This document shows positions 33,241 to 43,823 of a stretch of DNA of 64,000 nt, piece after piece. Origin of the DNA: Staphylococcus saccharolyticus (GTDB taxonomy: Bacteria; Bacillota; Bacilli; Staphylococcales; Staphylococcaceae); NCBI RefSeq assembly GCF_900458815.1, contig NZ_UHDZ01000001.1, positions 930,001-994,000 of the forward strand, written 5' to 3'. Below the pieces are notes generated by a model. That model searched no databases and had not been told where the DNA came from. It was given only the letters and a program-made list of their open reading frames with translations. Both the position numbers and the translations under genes were made by a program. Each line of letters begins with the position of its first letter. The first letter of the stretch is position 1.

Positions 33241-33653
33241 GTATAAATCTGCAATTATAAAGTTAGATTGAATCTTGTACTTTATAACTGTAAGTTTTAT
33301 ATTTTAGCGGTTGGTGAAATACTCACTGGCCGCTATTTTTCAAAATTTTGGTAAAAAGAAAAATACCGTAGACAATATCTTTTATAAGTTTTTATCCAGT
33401 TTAAAACTTTAGAGTTAACTTTTAAATACATATACATATTTCATTTAGATTGTTAGTCAACTATAAGTTGGTTTTAAATCATAGAATTTGAGATGAAAAT
33501 GGCTAAAAATAACTCAATTTTTTTCATGAAATTTGACAACTTCTTGATTTAAAGTTCATTTTTAGATAAACGCAAATAATTTTATTAATAAGTTATTGTT
33601 TATCTACTTTATCTATAATACTATTAATTTAATGTAGTATTTGGAGGTTTATA
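33241..33653. other. Gap between the Esp pseudogene and the EIIC-like gene
   Basis: No gene. It contains a terminator-like hairpin for the protease (33306-33340). A dyad AGATAAAC...GTTTATCT lies just upstream of a TATAAT (33614-33619) that could be the -10 of the next gene. Confidence 0.5.
33306..33340 (+). terminator. Terminator-like hairpin after the Esp pseudogene
   Basis: AGCGG pairs with CCGCT, extended by an imperfect inner stem, and is followed by ATTTTT. Confidence 0.6.
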
Positions 33654-34712
33654 ATGAGTAACTCGCAAGTAAATAGTAAGAGTTTTTTTAATAATATTTT
33701 AAATGCGGTAGGGGCTGGTGTAGTCATTGCGCTTTTGCCTAATGCTTTATTAGGTGAACTATTGAAATTTTTTAAAGAGGGTAACCATCTATTAGAAACA
33801 ATCTTTCAATTGGTCACAATTATTCAATCTTTTATGGCTTTTATAATAGGTGTTTTAGCTGCACATCAATTTAAATTTAAAGGTGCGGGAGCTGCGATTA
33901 TAGGTATATCTGCAATGCTTGGGTCAGGTGCTGTGCATTTTAATGGTCACTCAATTGAATTAAAAGGTATTGGCGATATTATAAATGTAAGTTTAGTAGT
34001 TATGATAGCTTGTTTTATATATATGTTCTTAGAAGGAAAATTGGGTTCTTTAGAAATGATTATAGTTCCTGTATTAGTTCCAGTAGTTAGCGGTTTAATA
34101 GGTTTATTTACATTACCTTATGTACAAGTGATTACGAAATCAATTGGTAGACTTGTTAGTAAGTTTACTGAATTCAATCCATTGATTATGTCAATATTGA
34201 TATGTATAACATTTTCTTTATTAATGGTTACGCCTATCTCTTTGGTAGCTATTGCCACAGCTATTCATTTATCTGGATTAGGTAGTGGGGCAGCTAACAT
34301 GGGAATAGTTGCAGCGTGCGTGACTTTCCTTTTTGGCTCTTTAAGAGTCAATTCTGTAGGAGTTAATATTGTGTTGCTTATTGGTGCAGCAAAAATGATG
34401 ATACCGGTATATTTAAAGCATCTAATCATTGCTATACCATTAGTTATCAATGGTATTATTTGCGGTATAGTGGCATTTTTATTAAATATTAAAGGTACAC
34501 CATTGTCTGCAGGTTTTGGTTACACTGGTTTTGTTGGACCAATAAATGCGCTCAATCGTATGTCAGGTGATCCTACAACAAATATTATCTTATTAGTAAT
34601 CGGGTTTTTTATTGTACCATTTGCTGGTGGATTTATGGTTCATCAATTATGCAAAAAGTTTATCGGTTCTTATAACGATGAAATTTATAAGTTTGAAATT
34701 TCAAAAGAATAA
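33654..34712 (+). CDS. PTS EIIC-like membrane protein (PF13303-type)
   Basis: This 352-residue, very hydrophobic protein has about ten membrane segments and glycine-rich turns (GVVIALLPNALLGELLKFF, GFGYTGFVGPINALNRM). It fits the stand-alone 'PTS transporter subunit IIC' family, which lacks fused EIIA/EIIB domains. The transported solute is unknown and no other PTS gene is nearby. ATG follows TTGGAGG. It is intact while its flanking genes are decayed. A strong terminator follows. Confidence 0.82.
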   Translation: MSNSQVNSKSFFNNILNAVGAGVVIALLPNALLGELLKFFKEGNHLLETIFQLVTIIQSFMAFIIGVLAAHQFKFKGAGAAIIGISAMLGSGAVHFNGHSIELKGIGDIINVSLVVMIACFIYMFLEGKLGSLEMIIVPVLVPVVSGLIGLFTLPYVQVITKSIGRLVSKFTEFNPLIMSILICITFSLLMVTPISLVAIATAIHLSGLGSGAANMGIVAACVTFLFGSLRVNSVGVNIVLLIGAAKMMIPVYLKHLIIAIPLVINGIICGIVAFLLNIKGTPLSAGFGYTGFVGPINALNRMSGDPTTNIILLVIGFFIVPFAGGFMVHQLCKKFIGSYNDEIYKFEISKE

Positions 34713-34728
34713 TAACATTAATGATTGA

Positions 34729-34765
34729 AGCACTACTCCTTGTTAAATTAGGAGTGGTGCTTTTT
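34729..34765 (+). terminator. Terminator after the EIIC-like gene
   Basis: A 12-bp stem (AGCACTACTCCT with AGGAGTGGTGCT) closes a 9-base loop and is followed by TTTTT. Confidence 0.92.
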
Positions 34766-34856
34766 ATATTGAATTTTCAGAAATCTTGTTGTATAAATAT
34801 TATTTATCGTGTATAATTATTAATTGAGCTATATAAGTATAAAAAGATTTTTTAAA

Positions 34857-35902
34857 ATGATATTCATCATCACTTTTTTAGTAAGCTATGCAATACTATA
34901 CATAAATCCAATTGCTAGTGCGGACGAAGATGTAAATTGAAAGAATATAAAAAAAACGTGGGGAACTAAGAGTTGGTTTATCTGCGGATTATGCACCACT
35001 TGAATTCGAAAAAACGGTGAACTGTAAAACGGAATATGCAGGTGTTGATATAGAGCTGGCAAAGAAAATTGCAAAAGATAATCATTTGAAATTAAAAATT
35101 GTTAATATGCAATTTGACAGTCTTTTAGGTGCATTGAAGACAGGTAAAATCGACGTTATTATATCTGGCATGACTACAAATCCAGAGCGTAAAAAAGAAG
35201 TTGATTTTACAAAGCCTTATATGCTAACAAACAATATTATGCTAATAAAAAAAGCAGATAAGGATAATTATCATAGTATCAAAGATTTTGATGGTAAAAA
35301 AGTTGGGGCACAAAAAAGTACAAAACAAGAAAAAATTGCTCAGACAGAAATAAATGATAGTGAGGTAACGTCATTAAGCAGGCTTCCAGATGTCATATTA
35401 GCATTAAAAAGTGGTAAAGTTTCTAGTGTTGTAATTGAAAAACCTGTAGCTGAAGCCTATTCAAAACAAAATCCGGATTTAGACTTTGCTAACGTGAAAT
35501 TTAATGAAGAAAAGAAACCGACGTGTATTGCAGTTCCTAAAAATTCTCCTATTATATCGCTGAAATTATTAGAGCAGGAATCAATGCTGTCGATAAAGGT
35601 CAAACTGAGGCAGCAACAAGTTTGGGATTGAATTATAGTCAAACAATGAAGGCTGTAGTGATGCCTCAAGCAGTTAAAAATATTTTACCAGCTTTAGGTA
35701 ATGAATTCGTTACCTTAATAAAAGAATCATCCATTGTTTCTACTATTGGGGTTGGAGAAATAATGTTTAATGCTCAAGTTGTGCAAGGTATTTCATTTGA
35801 TCCTTTTACACCGTTACTAATAGCGGCAATACTTTACTTCATACTTACGCCTTATTTCGATTAATGAGTTATGTTGAAGGGAGAATGAGAGTCAGTGATT
35901 AA
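34857..35902 (+). pseudogene. Glutamine-type ABC transporter, fused binding protein-permease, broken
   Basis: The intact staphylococcal gene encodes one protein with signal peptide, binding domain and permease, about 485 residues. Here I see four lesions. A TGA at 34938-34940 sits where a Trp is expected. An extra A in the A-run at 34949-34956 shifts the frame. A deletion of about 400 bases at about 35552 joins the binding domain (CIAVPKNSP) to the permease C-terminus (IAEIIRAGINAVDKG) out of frame. A frameshift near 35848 precedes the last 18 codons. The end overlaps the ATPase gene. Confidence 0.88.
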
Positions 35903-36623
35903 AATTAAGAATTTAAATAAAAAATTTGGTGATAATGAGGTACTTAAAGATATTAATTTAGAAGTTCATAAAGGAGAGATTGTTGCGATTATTGGACCAT
36001 CTGGTAGTGGGAAAAGTACATTATTAAGATGTATGAACTTACTAGAAACTCCTACGAAGGGTCAAGTTATTTTTGAAGGTAATGATTTAACTAGACTAGA
36101 AAAGATACACATCTAGATGAGTTAAGACAAAAAATGGGAATGGTGTTTCAAAATTTTAATTTATTTCCATATAAAAAAGTAATTGAGAATATTATGCTTG
36201 CACCCGTGCTTTTAAATAAAGGTGATAAAGTAAAACTTCAAGACCGAGCGCTACATTTATTAGATAAAGTTGGACTAAAGGTAAAGCAAATGCGTTTCCA
36301 AGCCAATTATTTGGTGGTCAAAAACAAAGAGTTGCAATTGCAAGAGCTTTAGCAATGGAACCAGATGTCTTATTGTTTGATGAACCAACATCTGCTTTAG
36401 ATCCTGAAGTAGTAGGAGACGTTTTAAAAGTCATGAGAGATTTAGCTAATGAAGGTATGACAATGGTTATCGTTACACATGAAATGAATTTTGCAAAAGA
36501 AGTCAGTGATAAACTTGTATTTATGGCGCGGATGGTGTAGTAGTGGAATCTGGTGTTCCAAATGATATTTTTGAACATCCAATACATCAAAGAACTCAAA
36601 ATTTTTTAGCGAGGGTTTTATAA
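35895..36623 (+). pseudogene. Glutamine-type ABC transporter ATPase, broken
   Basis: GlnQ-like ATPase with Walker [10 protein letters not shown] and Walker [15 protein letters not shown]. Three frame lesions are visible: a 5-base tandem duplication CTAGACTAGA (36091-36100), a one-base loss near 36281 (AAGGTAAAGC), and a 2-base duplication GCGC near 36525-36530. The ABC signature would read LFGGQ instead of LSGGQ. The coding trace ends NFLARVL at 36623. The GTG start overlaps the end of the permease pseudogene, preserving the ancestral operon layout. Confidence 0.88.
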
Positions 36624-36748
36624 ATAGATTTTGTAAAAGGCGTATGAGATGTACGTCTTTTTTTTAATAAAAACAAACCTTGAAAAGCTAAGAACCTTCA
36701 ATATATGTTAAAATAACATATGTAATTTTTAGTGAGGGGGCAAAGCTT

Positions 36749-37878
36749 GTGAATAACAAGCAATTAAAAAAAGAAATTAAAGACTTTGCTCATTCAATCG
36801 ATATAAATAGTATTGGTTTTACAACAGCAGACCCATTTGATGAACTAAAGCAGAAGTTAGAGAATTATCATGCAAATGGCTATGCTTCTGGCTTTGAAGA
36901 ATCAGATATTGCATTGGGTACTGAGCCCAAATTGAGCTTACCCACAGCGCGTTCAATAATAGCAATAGCAGTAGGATATCCTAATAAACTAAAAGGAGCG
37001 CCAAAAAGCGTTAGAGGTAATAGACGTGGCATGTTTGCTAGGGCATCATGGGGACAAGATTATCATTCAATAATGCGTAGAAGATTAGATCAACTAGGTG
37101 AATTTATCAGAAACAGAGTACCTGAAGTTGAAATTCAATCGATGGTGGATACTGGTGTTTTATCAGATAGAGCAGTTGCAGAACGAGCAGGATTGGGTTT
37201 TTGTTGGTAGAAATGGCTTTGTTATTTCACCAGACTTAGACACTTGGACTTATCTTGGAGAAACGTTGGTGAGCATTCCTTTTGAACCTGATGATCCTAT
37301 TTTAGATAGTTGTGGTGATTGTACAATATGTGTTGATCGCTGTCCGACGGGTGCACTTGTTGGAAATGGTCAACTTAACAGTCAAAAATGTATTAGTTTT
37401 TTAACTCAAACAAAAGGTTATCTTCAAGATGAATATCGATACAAAATTGGAAATTGTTTATATGGTTGTGATACTTGTCAGCAAGTTTGTCCTAAAAATA
37501 AAGGCATTGATACGCAACATGACGATATCGTTCTTGAACCGGAAATATTAAAACCACGGTTAGTACCATTACTTCAAATGACTAACAAAGAATTTAAAAA
37601 AATTTATGGACATTTAGCTGGTGCATGGCGTGGTAAGAAACGTATACAAAGAAATGCTATTATAGCATTAGCTCATTTTAAAGAAGAAAGTGCAATTCCA
37701 GAGTTAAAAGAAGTAGCTCTTAATGATCCAAGACCAATGATTAGAGGCACAGCTTATTGGGCTATTGGGCAAATTTTAGGAGAAGGCGCTCAGTCATTTA
37801 TTGATAAAAATTATGAAAAAGAAAGAAGTACAAGTCGAAATGACAAAAGGCTTGGAGATGAGGAGAGAATTAAAATGA
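36749..37878 (+). pseudogene. queG: QueG, epoxyqueuosine reductase, frameshifted twice
   Basis: QueG makes the last step of queuosine synthesis in tRNA. The GTG start at 36749 follows GAGGGGG. A run of five T at 37198-37202 (four expected) shifts the frame after RAGLGF. The next frame carries both [4Fe-4S] sites (CGDCTICVDRCPTGA and CLYGCDTCQQVCP) and the C-terminal HEAT-like repeats. A second extra A near 37822 (GAAAGAAG for GAAGAAG) shifts it again. The natural end is EMRRELK with TGA at 37876-37878, overlapping the trmL ATG by four bases. Confidence 0.85.
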
Positions 37879-38345
37879 CCAATCACATCGTGTTATTTCA
37901 ACCTGAAATACCTGCAAATACTGGCAATATTGCGCGTACTTGCGCCGGTACTTTAACACATTTGCATCTTATAAAGCCACTTGGTTTTAGTACTGAAGAT
38001 AAAATGTTAAAACGGGCAGGATTGGATTATTGGGAACACGTAAATATTACATATCACGAAAGTATTGAAGAATTTTTTGAAAGTACGGAAGGGAAATATT
38101 ACTTATTAACAAAGTTTGGTCAACAAATATACAGTGATTTTGATTTCTCAAACACTAAAGAAGATTATTATTTTATCTTTGGTAAAGAAACTACTGGTCT
38201 TCCAGACTGGGTTAAGGAAATATATGCAGATACTGCGTTAAGAATTCCAATGAGTGATAAAATTAGATCACTTAATTTGTCGAACACAGCTGCTTTATTA
38301 ATTTATGAGGCACTTAAACAACAAGGATTTCCTAATCTGTTTTAG
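37875..38345 (+). CDS. trmL: TrmL, tRNA (cytidine/uridine-2'-O-)-methyltransferase
   Basis: This 156-residue SPOUT methyltransferase modifies wobble position 34 of tRNA-Leu isoacceptors. Family motifs are present: FQPEIPANTGNIARTCA, RAGLDYWEHV, FIFGKETTGLP and RIPMSDKIRSLNLSNTAA, the last two building the SAM-binding knot. The ATG at 37875 overlaps the ancestral queG stop (ATGA). Because of the second queG frameshift, an uninterrupted frame now runs from queG into trmL. That apparent fusion is a decay artefact. Confidence 0.92.
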   Translation: MTNHIVLFQPEIPANTGNIARTCAGTLTHLHLIKPLGFSTEDKMLKRAGLDYWEHVNITYHESIEEFFESTEGKYYLLTKFGQQIYSDFDFSNTKEDYYFIFGKETTGLPDWVKEIYADTALRIPMSDKIRSLNLSNTAALLIYEALKQQGFPNLF

Positions 38346-38519
38346 TCAGTAGGTTTATATTCGTAGTGAATGTATAACCTCATCTAGACATGTTATATTA
38401 GTTTACAAGATACCAATATTAAAATAAATGGTTTGATAAGTTGTTTAAAAGGGTATAATTGTAAATAAATATCGACCATTCTATAAAAAAAGAGCAAACT
38501 TAGAGGAGTGTAGTATAAA

Positions 38520-39119
38520 ATGGCAATGAACTTTAAAGTATTTGATAATAATGATAGAGTAGCAGAATACGCTGCTGATATTATTCGCAAACAATTTAAT
38601 AATAATCCTACGACAATTGCAGGGTTTCATTTAGATAAAGAACATGCACCTGTTCTTGATGAACTTAAAAAAAATGTCGACTGCCATGCTGTTGATTTCA
38701 GTCAAATTAACATTTTAGATTATGATAATAATCGTTCTTACTATGAAACATTAGGAGTTCCAGAAGGTCAAGTGTATTCAATTTCTTATGATCAAGATGC
38801 AATTGGATTTATTTCAGACAAGATGAAAACGAAAGAAAATAAAGGTAAACTTATTTTACAAGTATTATCAATTGATGAAAATGGAAAATTAGACGTTAAT
38901 GTACGCCAAGGGTTGATGGAAGCTAGAGAAATTTTCCTTATCATTACAGGCAGTCAAAAACGTGATGTTGTTGAAAAATTATATCGCGAGAATGGCAAAT
39001 CTAGTTATGAACCAGCTGATTTAAAAGCACACCGTATGGTCAATGTTATTTTAGATAAAGAATCAGCAGAAGGTTTACCTGAAGATGTTAAAGAGTACTT
39101 CACAGCGCGTTTTGCATAA
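38520..39119 (+). CDS. NagB/6-phosphogluconolactonase-like sugar-phosphate family protein
   Basis: A 199-residue soluble protein with the alternating helix/strand pattern of the NagB/RpiA/Pgl superfamily (MKTKENKGKLILQVLSIDENG, ARE-IFLIITGSQKRD, a GS loop where sugar phosphates bind). I cannot identify the substrate, and a 6-phosphogluconolactonase or isomerase role is only a family-level guess. ATG follows AGAGGAG. A small acidic gene follows 24 bases later. Confidence 0.7.
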   Translation: MAMNFKVFDNNDRVAEYAADIIRKQFNNNPTTIAGFHLDKEHAPVLDELKKNVDCHAVDFSQINILDYDNNRSYYETLGVPEGQVYSISYDQDAIGFISDKMKTKENKGKLILQVLSIDENGKLDVNVRQGLMEAREIFLIITGSQKRDVVEKLYRENGKSSYEPADLKAHRMVNVILDKESAEGLPEDVKEYFTARFA

Positions 39120-39143
39120 ACTAAGTTTGTGAGGAGTTTATAT

Positions 39144-39317
39144 ATGTCGAATAAAAAGAATTCTAAATTAAATTATCATGAAGAAGAAAATGCAATGGTA
39201 ACAGATTTAGATGATTTAAAAGAATTAGGTAAAGAGATGGAACATATTTCTGAGAAGAATGATGAAGATAAAGTTAATCAATCTCATGATGAGATTTGTT
39301 CTGATAAAACTAACTAA
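39144..39317 (+). CDS. Small acidic hypothetical protein
   Basis: A 57-residue highly charged protein (MSNKKNSKLNYHEEENAM...) with many Glu/Asp/Lys and no hydrophobic core, probably disordered or helical. Start at ATG 39144 after GTGAGGAG; a GTG at 39129 lies inside that site. It follows the NagB-like gene, probably in one transcript. Similar small proteins occur at this place in other staphylococci as I remember; no function is known. Confidence 0.7.
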   Translation: MSNKKNSKLNYHEEENAMVTDLDDLKELGKEMEHISEKNDEDKVNQSHDEICSDKTN

Positions 39318-39326
39318 TACAAAAAA

Positions 39327-39369
39327 TACTCTAATGAATCACTGATATGTTGATTTGTTAGAGCTTTTT
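39327..39369 (+). terminator. Terminator after the small acidic gene
   Basis: CTCTAA pairs with TTAGAG, with imperfect inner pairing, followed by CTTTTTT. Confidence 0.75.
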
Positions 39370-39454
39370 TATGTAACTATAAAGATTTTATATTTTAATG
39401 CTCTATGATTATGGTATGATACTTACTGTTGATTAACACAAGGAGATTGAAATA

Positions 39455-39859
39455 ATGTTAGGAAAATATTGGATACATTTAGTGATATTAACTATTATCG
39501 TAAGTTTGATATCAATTAAAGCTTTTCCACTTGCTTTAGGCGCCCTTTATTTGCCATTATTATTTAAAATAGTTCAGTTACAATTAAATTTATCTAAAGG
39601 GCTTATCGATGACGTTAATGCACAAACATTTATAAAAAGCAATCAAATTGGTGTAATTATTAGTGTAGTTTGTTGTTTATTGATAACCGTTGTTCTTATA
39701 TATACACTTAACGGTTTTTATAGTCGCTTAACTGGATTTTTAGGGTTTTTGATTACTATTAGTCCAGTTACGATGATTATAAGCGTGATATTATTTATTT
39801 TAACTGCAATCGCAATTGTACAAGCAACGAAAAATAAGTATAGACAAACTCATAGTTAA
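39455..39859 (+). CDS. Hypothetical four-helix membrane protein
   Basis: A 134-residue protein with four hydrophobic segments (about 7-24, 26-43, 64-86 and 90-122) and a short basic tail (KNKYRQTHS). No motif points to a function. ATG follows AAGGAGA. It stands alone between two terminators. Confidence 0.75.
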   Translation: MLGKYWIHLVILTIIVSLISIKAFPLALGALYLPLLFKIVQLQLNLSKGLIDDVNAQTFIKSNQIGVIISVVCCLLITVVLIYTLNGFYSRLTGFLGFLITISPVTMIISVILFILTAIAIVQATKNKYRQTHS

Positions 39860-39900
39860 CCTTACCCTAATCATGTAGTTTAATTTATTTAAAACGTACT

Positions 39901-39945
39901 GCTCTAAGAGATTTCTAATAAAAAGAAATTTTCTTAGAGCTTTTT
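39901..39945 (+). terminator. Terminator after the four-helix membrane protein gene
   Basis: GCTCTAAGA...TCTTAGAGC stem with further imperfect pairing (GATTTCT/AGAAATT), followed by TTTTT. Confidence 0.85.
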
Positions 39946-40163
39946 ATGTCAATGATGTTTATTATTTAAAACTATTTTATAGATGTACTTTGATTATATG
40001 TAACTATTATTGAAGATTTAAATTTAAAAAGGAACTGCTGTATTTTAATTTATCTTTTCTACTTGTTTAATTATTTAAATAAATGCTATTTGATATTATA
40101 GATATTTTAAAAAATATATACAATGAATGCTAACAACTCGTATGAAACCGTTTTACTTCTTCA

Positions 40164-40193
40164 TTGCCCATCTAAATTGAATAGTGCTATACT
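40164..40193 (+). promoter_or_regulatory. fumC promoter
   Basis: A -35 TTGCCC (40164-40169) and -10 TATACT (40188-40193) with 18-base spacing lie 37 bases before fumC. Confidence 0.6.
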
Positions 40194-40229
40194 ACAATTA
40201 AACTAATAACAATAAGGGGAGAGATACAA

Positions 40230-41615
40230 ATGTCAGTCAGAATCGAACACGATACTTTTGGAGAAATAGAGGTGCCAGCTGATAAGTACTGGGGTGCTCA
40301 AACAGAGCGTAGTAAACGTAATTTTCCTGTCGGTAAAGAACACATGCCAATTGAAGTGGTGTATGGGTTTGCACAGTTAAAAAGAGGTGCTGCACTAGCG
40401 AATCATGAATTAGGTAAGTTAAGTGATGAAAAAAAAGATGCCATTGTCTGTACTTGTGATCGTATTTTAAAAGGGGAATTAGATGAGCATTTTCCTTTAG
40501 TAGTGTGGCAAACAGGAAGTGGTACTCAAAGTAACATGAACGTAAATGAAGTAGTGAGTTATGTTGCTAATGAATACCTAAAAGAACATCACAGTGAAGT
40601 AACTATTCATCCTAACGATGATGTAAATAAATCTCAAAGTTCTAATGATACATTTCCAACTGCAATGCATGTAGCATTATTTCATGAAGTAGAAACTAAG
40701 TTAGAACCAGCTTTAAAGAATTTGCGCGATACGTTAAAAGAAAAAGAAGACAAATTTCAATCAATTATCAAGATTGGACGTACGCATTTACAAGACGCAA
40801 CTCCTATTAAACTAGGCCAAGAAATTAGTGGATGGCGTTATATGTTAGATAAATGTGAAGAACTACTATCTGAATCTAAAAAGCATATTTTAAGCTTAGC
40901 TATAGGTGGTACGGCTGTTGGCACTGGTATCAATGCTCATCCAGAATTTGGCAATAAAGTAGCTAAATACATCTCTGAAAATACAGGTTATACGTTTGAG
41001 TCTTCTAAAAATAAATTCCATGCTTTAACATCTCATGATGAAGTTGTTCAATTACATGGAACGCTGAAAGCTTTGGCTGCTGGTTTAATGAAGATAGCTA
41101 ATGATGTCAGATGGTTAGCTTCAGGACCAAGAGCAGGGTTAGCTGAAATTTCTATTCCTGAAAATGAACCAGGATCATCTATAATGCCAGGTAAAGTTAA
41201 TCCAACACAATGTGAAATGTTAACTATGGTTGCAGTACAAGTCATGGGAAATGATACTGCAGTCGGATTTGCTAGTTCACAAGGTAACTTTGAATTAAAT
41301 GTGTTTAAACCAGTCATTTTGCATAATACCTTACAATCAATTTACTTATTAGCAGATGGTATGAAAACATTCAACAACAATTGTGCAGTAGGTATTGAAC
41401 CAATTGAAGAAAATATAAATAATTATTTAAATCAATCATTAATGTTGGTAACAGCATTAAATCCATATATTGGGTATGAAAAAGCAGCACAGATTGCTAA
41501 AAAAGCACATAAAGACGGCTTAACACTTAAAGAATCAGCTATACAAAGTGGCTATTTAACTGAAGAACAGTTTGAAGAATGGATCAAACCAGAAGACATG
41601 GTAGATCCTCATTAA
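40230..41615 (+). CDS. fumC: Class II fumarate hydratase
   Basis: This 461-residue cytosolic enzyme of the TCA cycle interconverts fumarate and malate without an iron-sulphur cluster. Family features are [14 protein letters not shown], the catalytic region [28 protein letters not shown], and the signature loop [11 protein letters not shown] with the mobile catalytic serine. ATG follows AAGGGGAGAG. It is monocistronic with a strong terminator. The frame is intact. Confidence 0.97.
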   Translation: MSVRIEHDTFGEIEVPADKYWGAQTERSKRNFPVGKEHMPIEVVYGFAQLKRGAALANHELGKLSDEKKDAIVCTCDRILKGELDEHFPLVVWQTGSGTQSNMNVNEVVSYVANEYLKEHHSEVTIHPNDDVNKSQSSNDTFPTAMHVALFHEVETKLEPALKNLRDTLKEKEDKFQSIIKIGRTHLQDATPIKLGQEISGWRYMLDKCEELLSESKKHILSLAIGGTAVGTGINAHPEFGNKVAKYISENTGYTFESSKNKFHALTSHDEVVQLHGTLKALAAGLMKIANDVRWLASGPRAGLAEISIPENEPGSSIMPGKVNPTQCEMLTMVAVQVMGNDTAVGFASSQGNFELNVFKPVILHNTLQSIYLLADGMKTFNNNCAVGIEPIEENINNYLNQSLMLVTALNPYIGYEKAAQIAKKAHKDGLTLKESAIQSGYLTEEQFEEWIKPEDMVDPH

Positions 41616-41636
41616 TAAGATTAGATAGCAAAATAA

Positions 41637-41677
41637 AAAGCGATAGAAACAGAACATAATGTTTCTATCGCTTTTTT
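41637..41677. terminator. Bidirectional terminator between fumC and rluA-family gene
   Basis: AAAAGCGATAGAAAC pairs with GTTTCTATCGCTTTT around an 11-base loop, with T-tracts on both strands. Confidence 0.92.
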
Positions 41678-41709
41678 AGTCATTGATGTGCATTTATCCT
41701 AATTTATAA

Positions 41710-42534
41710 CTAGTTATCATCTAAACTTATAGAAATAGTTTCTTTAGTTAGAGGATGAATAAATTCAATTTTATAACTATTCAACTCTAACTGACGCAAA
41801 GTAGAATCACCATATAAAAGATCACCAATTACTGGATGTCCAATTTCAGCGAGGTGTACACGTATTTGATGTGTTCGACCTGTATCTAGTTTTATATCTA
41901 GCTGACATACGCCTTCTTTGATCATTTGTGAATTTAATATATGTGTAATCGCACGTTGACCGGTATTAGAAATTCTACGTTTATTTGGATGAAATTTATC
42001 TTTACAGATAGGCATGTCAATCGTTTGAGGTTTAATAGGTAGTAAAGCTTTGACATTTGCCTTATATATACGGGTGATTTCATTACCTTCTAACATACGA
42101 TCTAAAATCTTTTTCATGATAGGGTTTTTAGCGACAATAAGTAAACCTATCGTTTCTTGGTCTAAGCGATGTATGGGCTCTACGTAATCACTATTAACTG
42201 TATAAATGACGTGATTCATCAATGTGTTGCTTTCTTTTAAATCATTAGGATGTGTTTTAACTCCTTTGGGTTTCATAACAATTGCCAAGTCGTCATCTTC
42301 ATAATGCATTTGTGCATAACGATAACTAGATAGATAATTACTTTTTTCTATTGGCGTAGGTAATTCAACGTTATCTCCAGTTGTAACTTTGTCGGTTAAT
42401 TTGGCTTGTTGATTATTAATTAAAATGTCTTTTGACATATTGAGATTATGTAAATCTTTTTTTGGTAATTTAAGTTCTTGAAAAATTTCGCTTAATGTAT
42501 ATTGATGATATTGTTCAGGTATCGTAAATTTCAT
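41710..42534 (-). CDS. RluA-family pseudouridine synthase (RluD-like)
   Basis: A 274-residue protein. The N-terminal ~60 residues are S4-like, and a pseudouridine synthase domain follows with the catalytic motif HRLDQETIG (Asp125). Later motifs are ALLPIKPQTIDMPI and LDTGRTHQIRVHLAEIGHP. It should isomerise uridines in rRNA or tRNA; the site cannot be told. ATG follows AGGAGG on the minus strand. Confidence 0.9.
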   Translation of the reverse strand: MKFTIPEQYHQYTLSEIFQELKLPKKDLHNLNMSKDILINNQQAKLTDKVTTGDNVELPTPIEKSNYLSSYRYAQMHYEDDDLAIVMKPKGVKTHPNDLKESNTLMNHVIYTVNSDYVEPIHRLDQETIGLLIVAKNPIMKKILDRMLEGNEITRIYKANVKALLPIKPQTIDMPICKDKFHPNKRRISNTGQRAITHILNSQMIKEGVCQLDIKLDTGRTHQIRVHLAEIGHPVIGDLLYGDSTLRQLELNSYKIEFIHPLTKETISISLDDN

Positions 42535-42692
42535 AATTTCCTCCTATAGATTCAGTATTATCATATCATAAATTTTTTTAACACTATATTTTTTGAACAT
42601 AGAAAGTGAGGTATCCATAAATGAATGCAATTTTAAAAATAAACTTATGCGATGTATAATGAATTTATTATGTATAATTTTGAGGCGATAAA

Positions 42693-43802
42693 ATGGAGAA
42701 ACCGACAAGACTTGTATTACTTAAAGAGATAGCAGAATTTTTGAATGAAGAAACTGAATTGTATAGCATGATGCAAGGCTGACTTCGTTCTCTCATAAAT
42801 GGAAGTGACTTTACAACTGGTTGGATATTTTATATTAATGAAAAAGGGCAGCATGAACTTGTATCAGCAGTTGATTTACCAGGTGCACTTACAAAAAATG
42901 ATTGTCATTTTATGAGAGAAAGAACATGTTGGTGTGTGCAAGCTTATCAGAATCATAAATTAACTAAAGCTTAAAACATCATAAATTGTTCCAGAATTAA
43001 CTTGGCTAATCAAGCATATCACCGAGAGACTGAAAGTATCACACATCATGCAACTGTGCCACTTCAATCTGGTAATGAACGATTTGGACTACTCAATGTA
43101 GCGTCTCCAAACAAAGATCATTACAGTGAAGAAGACCTTGAATTATTAGAATCTGTGGCTTTTCAAATTGGATCTGCTATCAAACGTATTTTACTTACGG
43201 ATAAAGAAAAAGAAACGGCTAAATTGAATGAACGCAATCGTTTATCACGTGATTTACACGATTCTGTTAATCAAATGTTATTTTCCTTAAAATTAACTGC
43301 ACATGCTGCACAACACATGACAAATGATGCTATTGCTATCAATGTATTAAAGACAATTGAAGACACAAGCCAAAATGCTGTCAATGAGATGAGAGCTTTA
43401 ATTTGGCAACTTAAACCCGTAGGACTAGAACATGGAATCGTTCATGCTATTCGTCACTATAGTAATGTCCTTGGATTGAATTTAGATATATATGTAGATG
43501 GTCTTATTGATTTGTCAAATGAAATAGAAGAAAATGTATATCGAATAATTCAGGAAGCGTTGAATAATGTTCAGAAACATGCACATACACCTGATGTTTA
43601 TTTAAAATTATCACAAGATGAAGAAGCATTGGTGATATTAATAAGCGATGAAGGTCAAGGTTTTGATATGCAAACGATAGATACGACCGTATCTAATGGC
43701 TTGCGAAATTTAAAGCAACGCACACACTTATTAAATGGTGATATGGATATACATTCAAACATCAATCATGGTACCAAGATTTGTATTACAATACCTCTGT
43801 AG
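42693..43802 (+). pseudogene. airS: AirS (YhcS) oxygen/redox sensor kinase, two nonsense codons
   Basis: From ATG 42693 one frame runs to 43802 but is stopped by TGA at 42780-42782 (codon 30) and TAA at 42972-42974 (codon 94). There is no frameshift. The GAF-like sensor part retains cysteines in NDCHFMRERTCWCVQAY and INCSRIN, the likely [2Fe-2S] ligands of AirS. The kinase part keeps the H-box ARDLHDSVNQ-type sequence (SRDLHDSVNQMLF), VYRIIQEALNNVQKHA and DEGQGF. Reinitiation could yield a sensorless kinase fragment. The partner airR follows 21 bases later and is intact. Confidence 0.88.
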
Positions 43803-43823
43803 TAAACAAAAAGGAGCGTCAAT

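Noticed and set aside
37098..38345. A 415-codon frame joining QueG C-terminal and TrmL domains
   Set aside because: It is not a real fusion. An extra A near 37822 hides the queG stop; the ancestral ATGA overlap at 37875 shows two genes.
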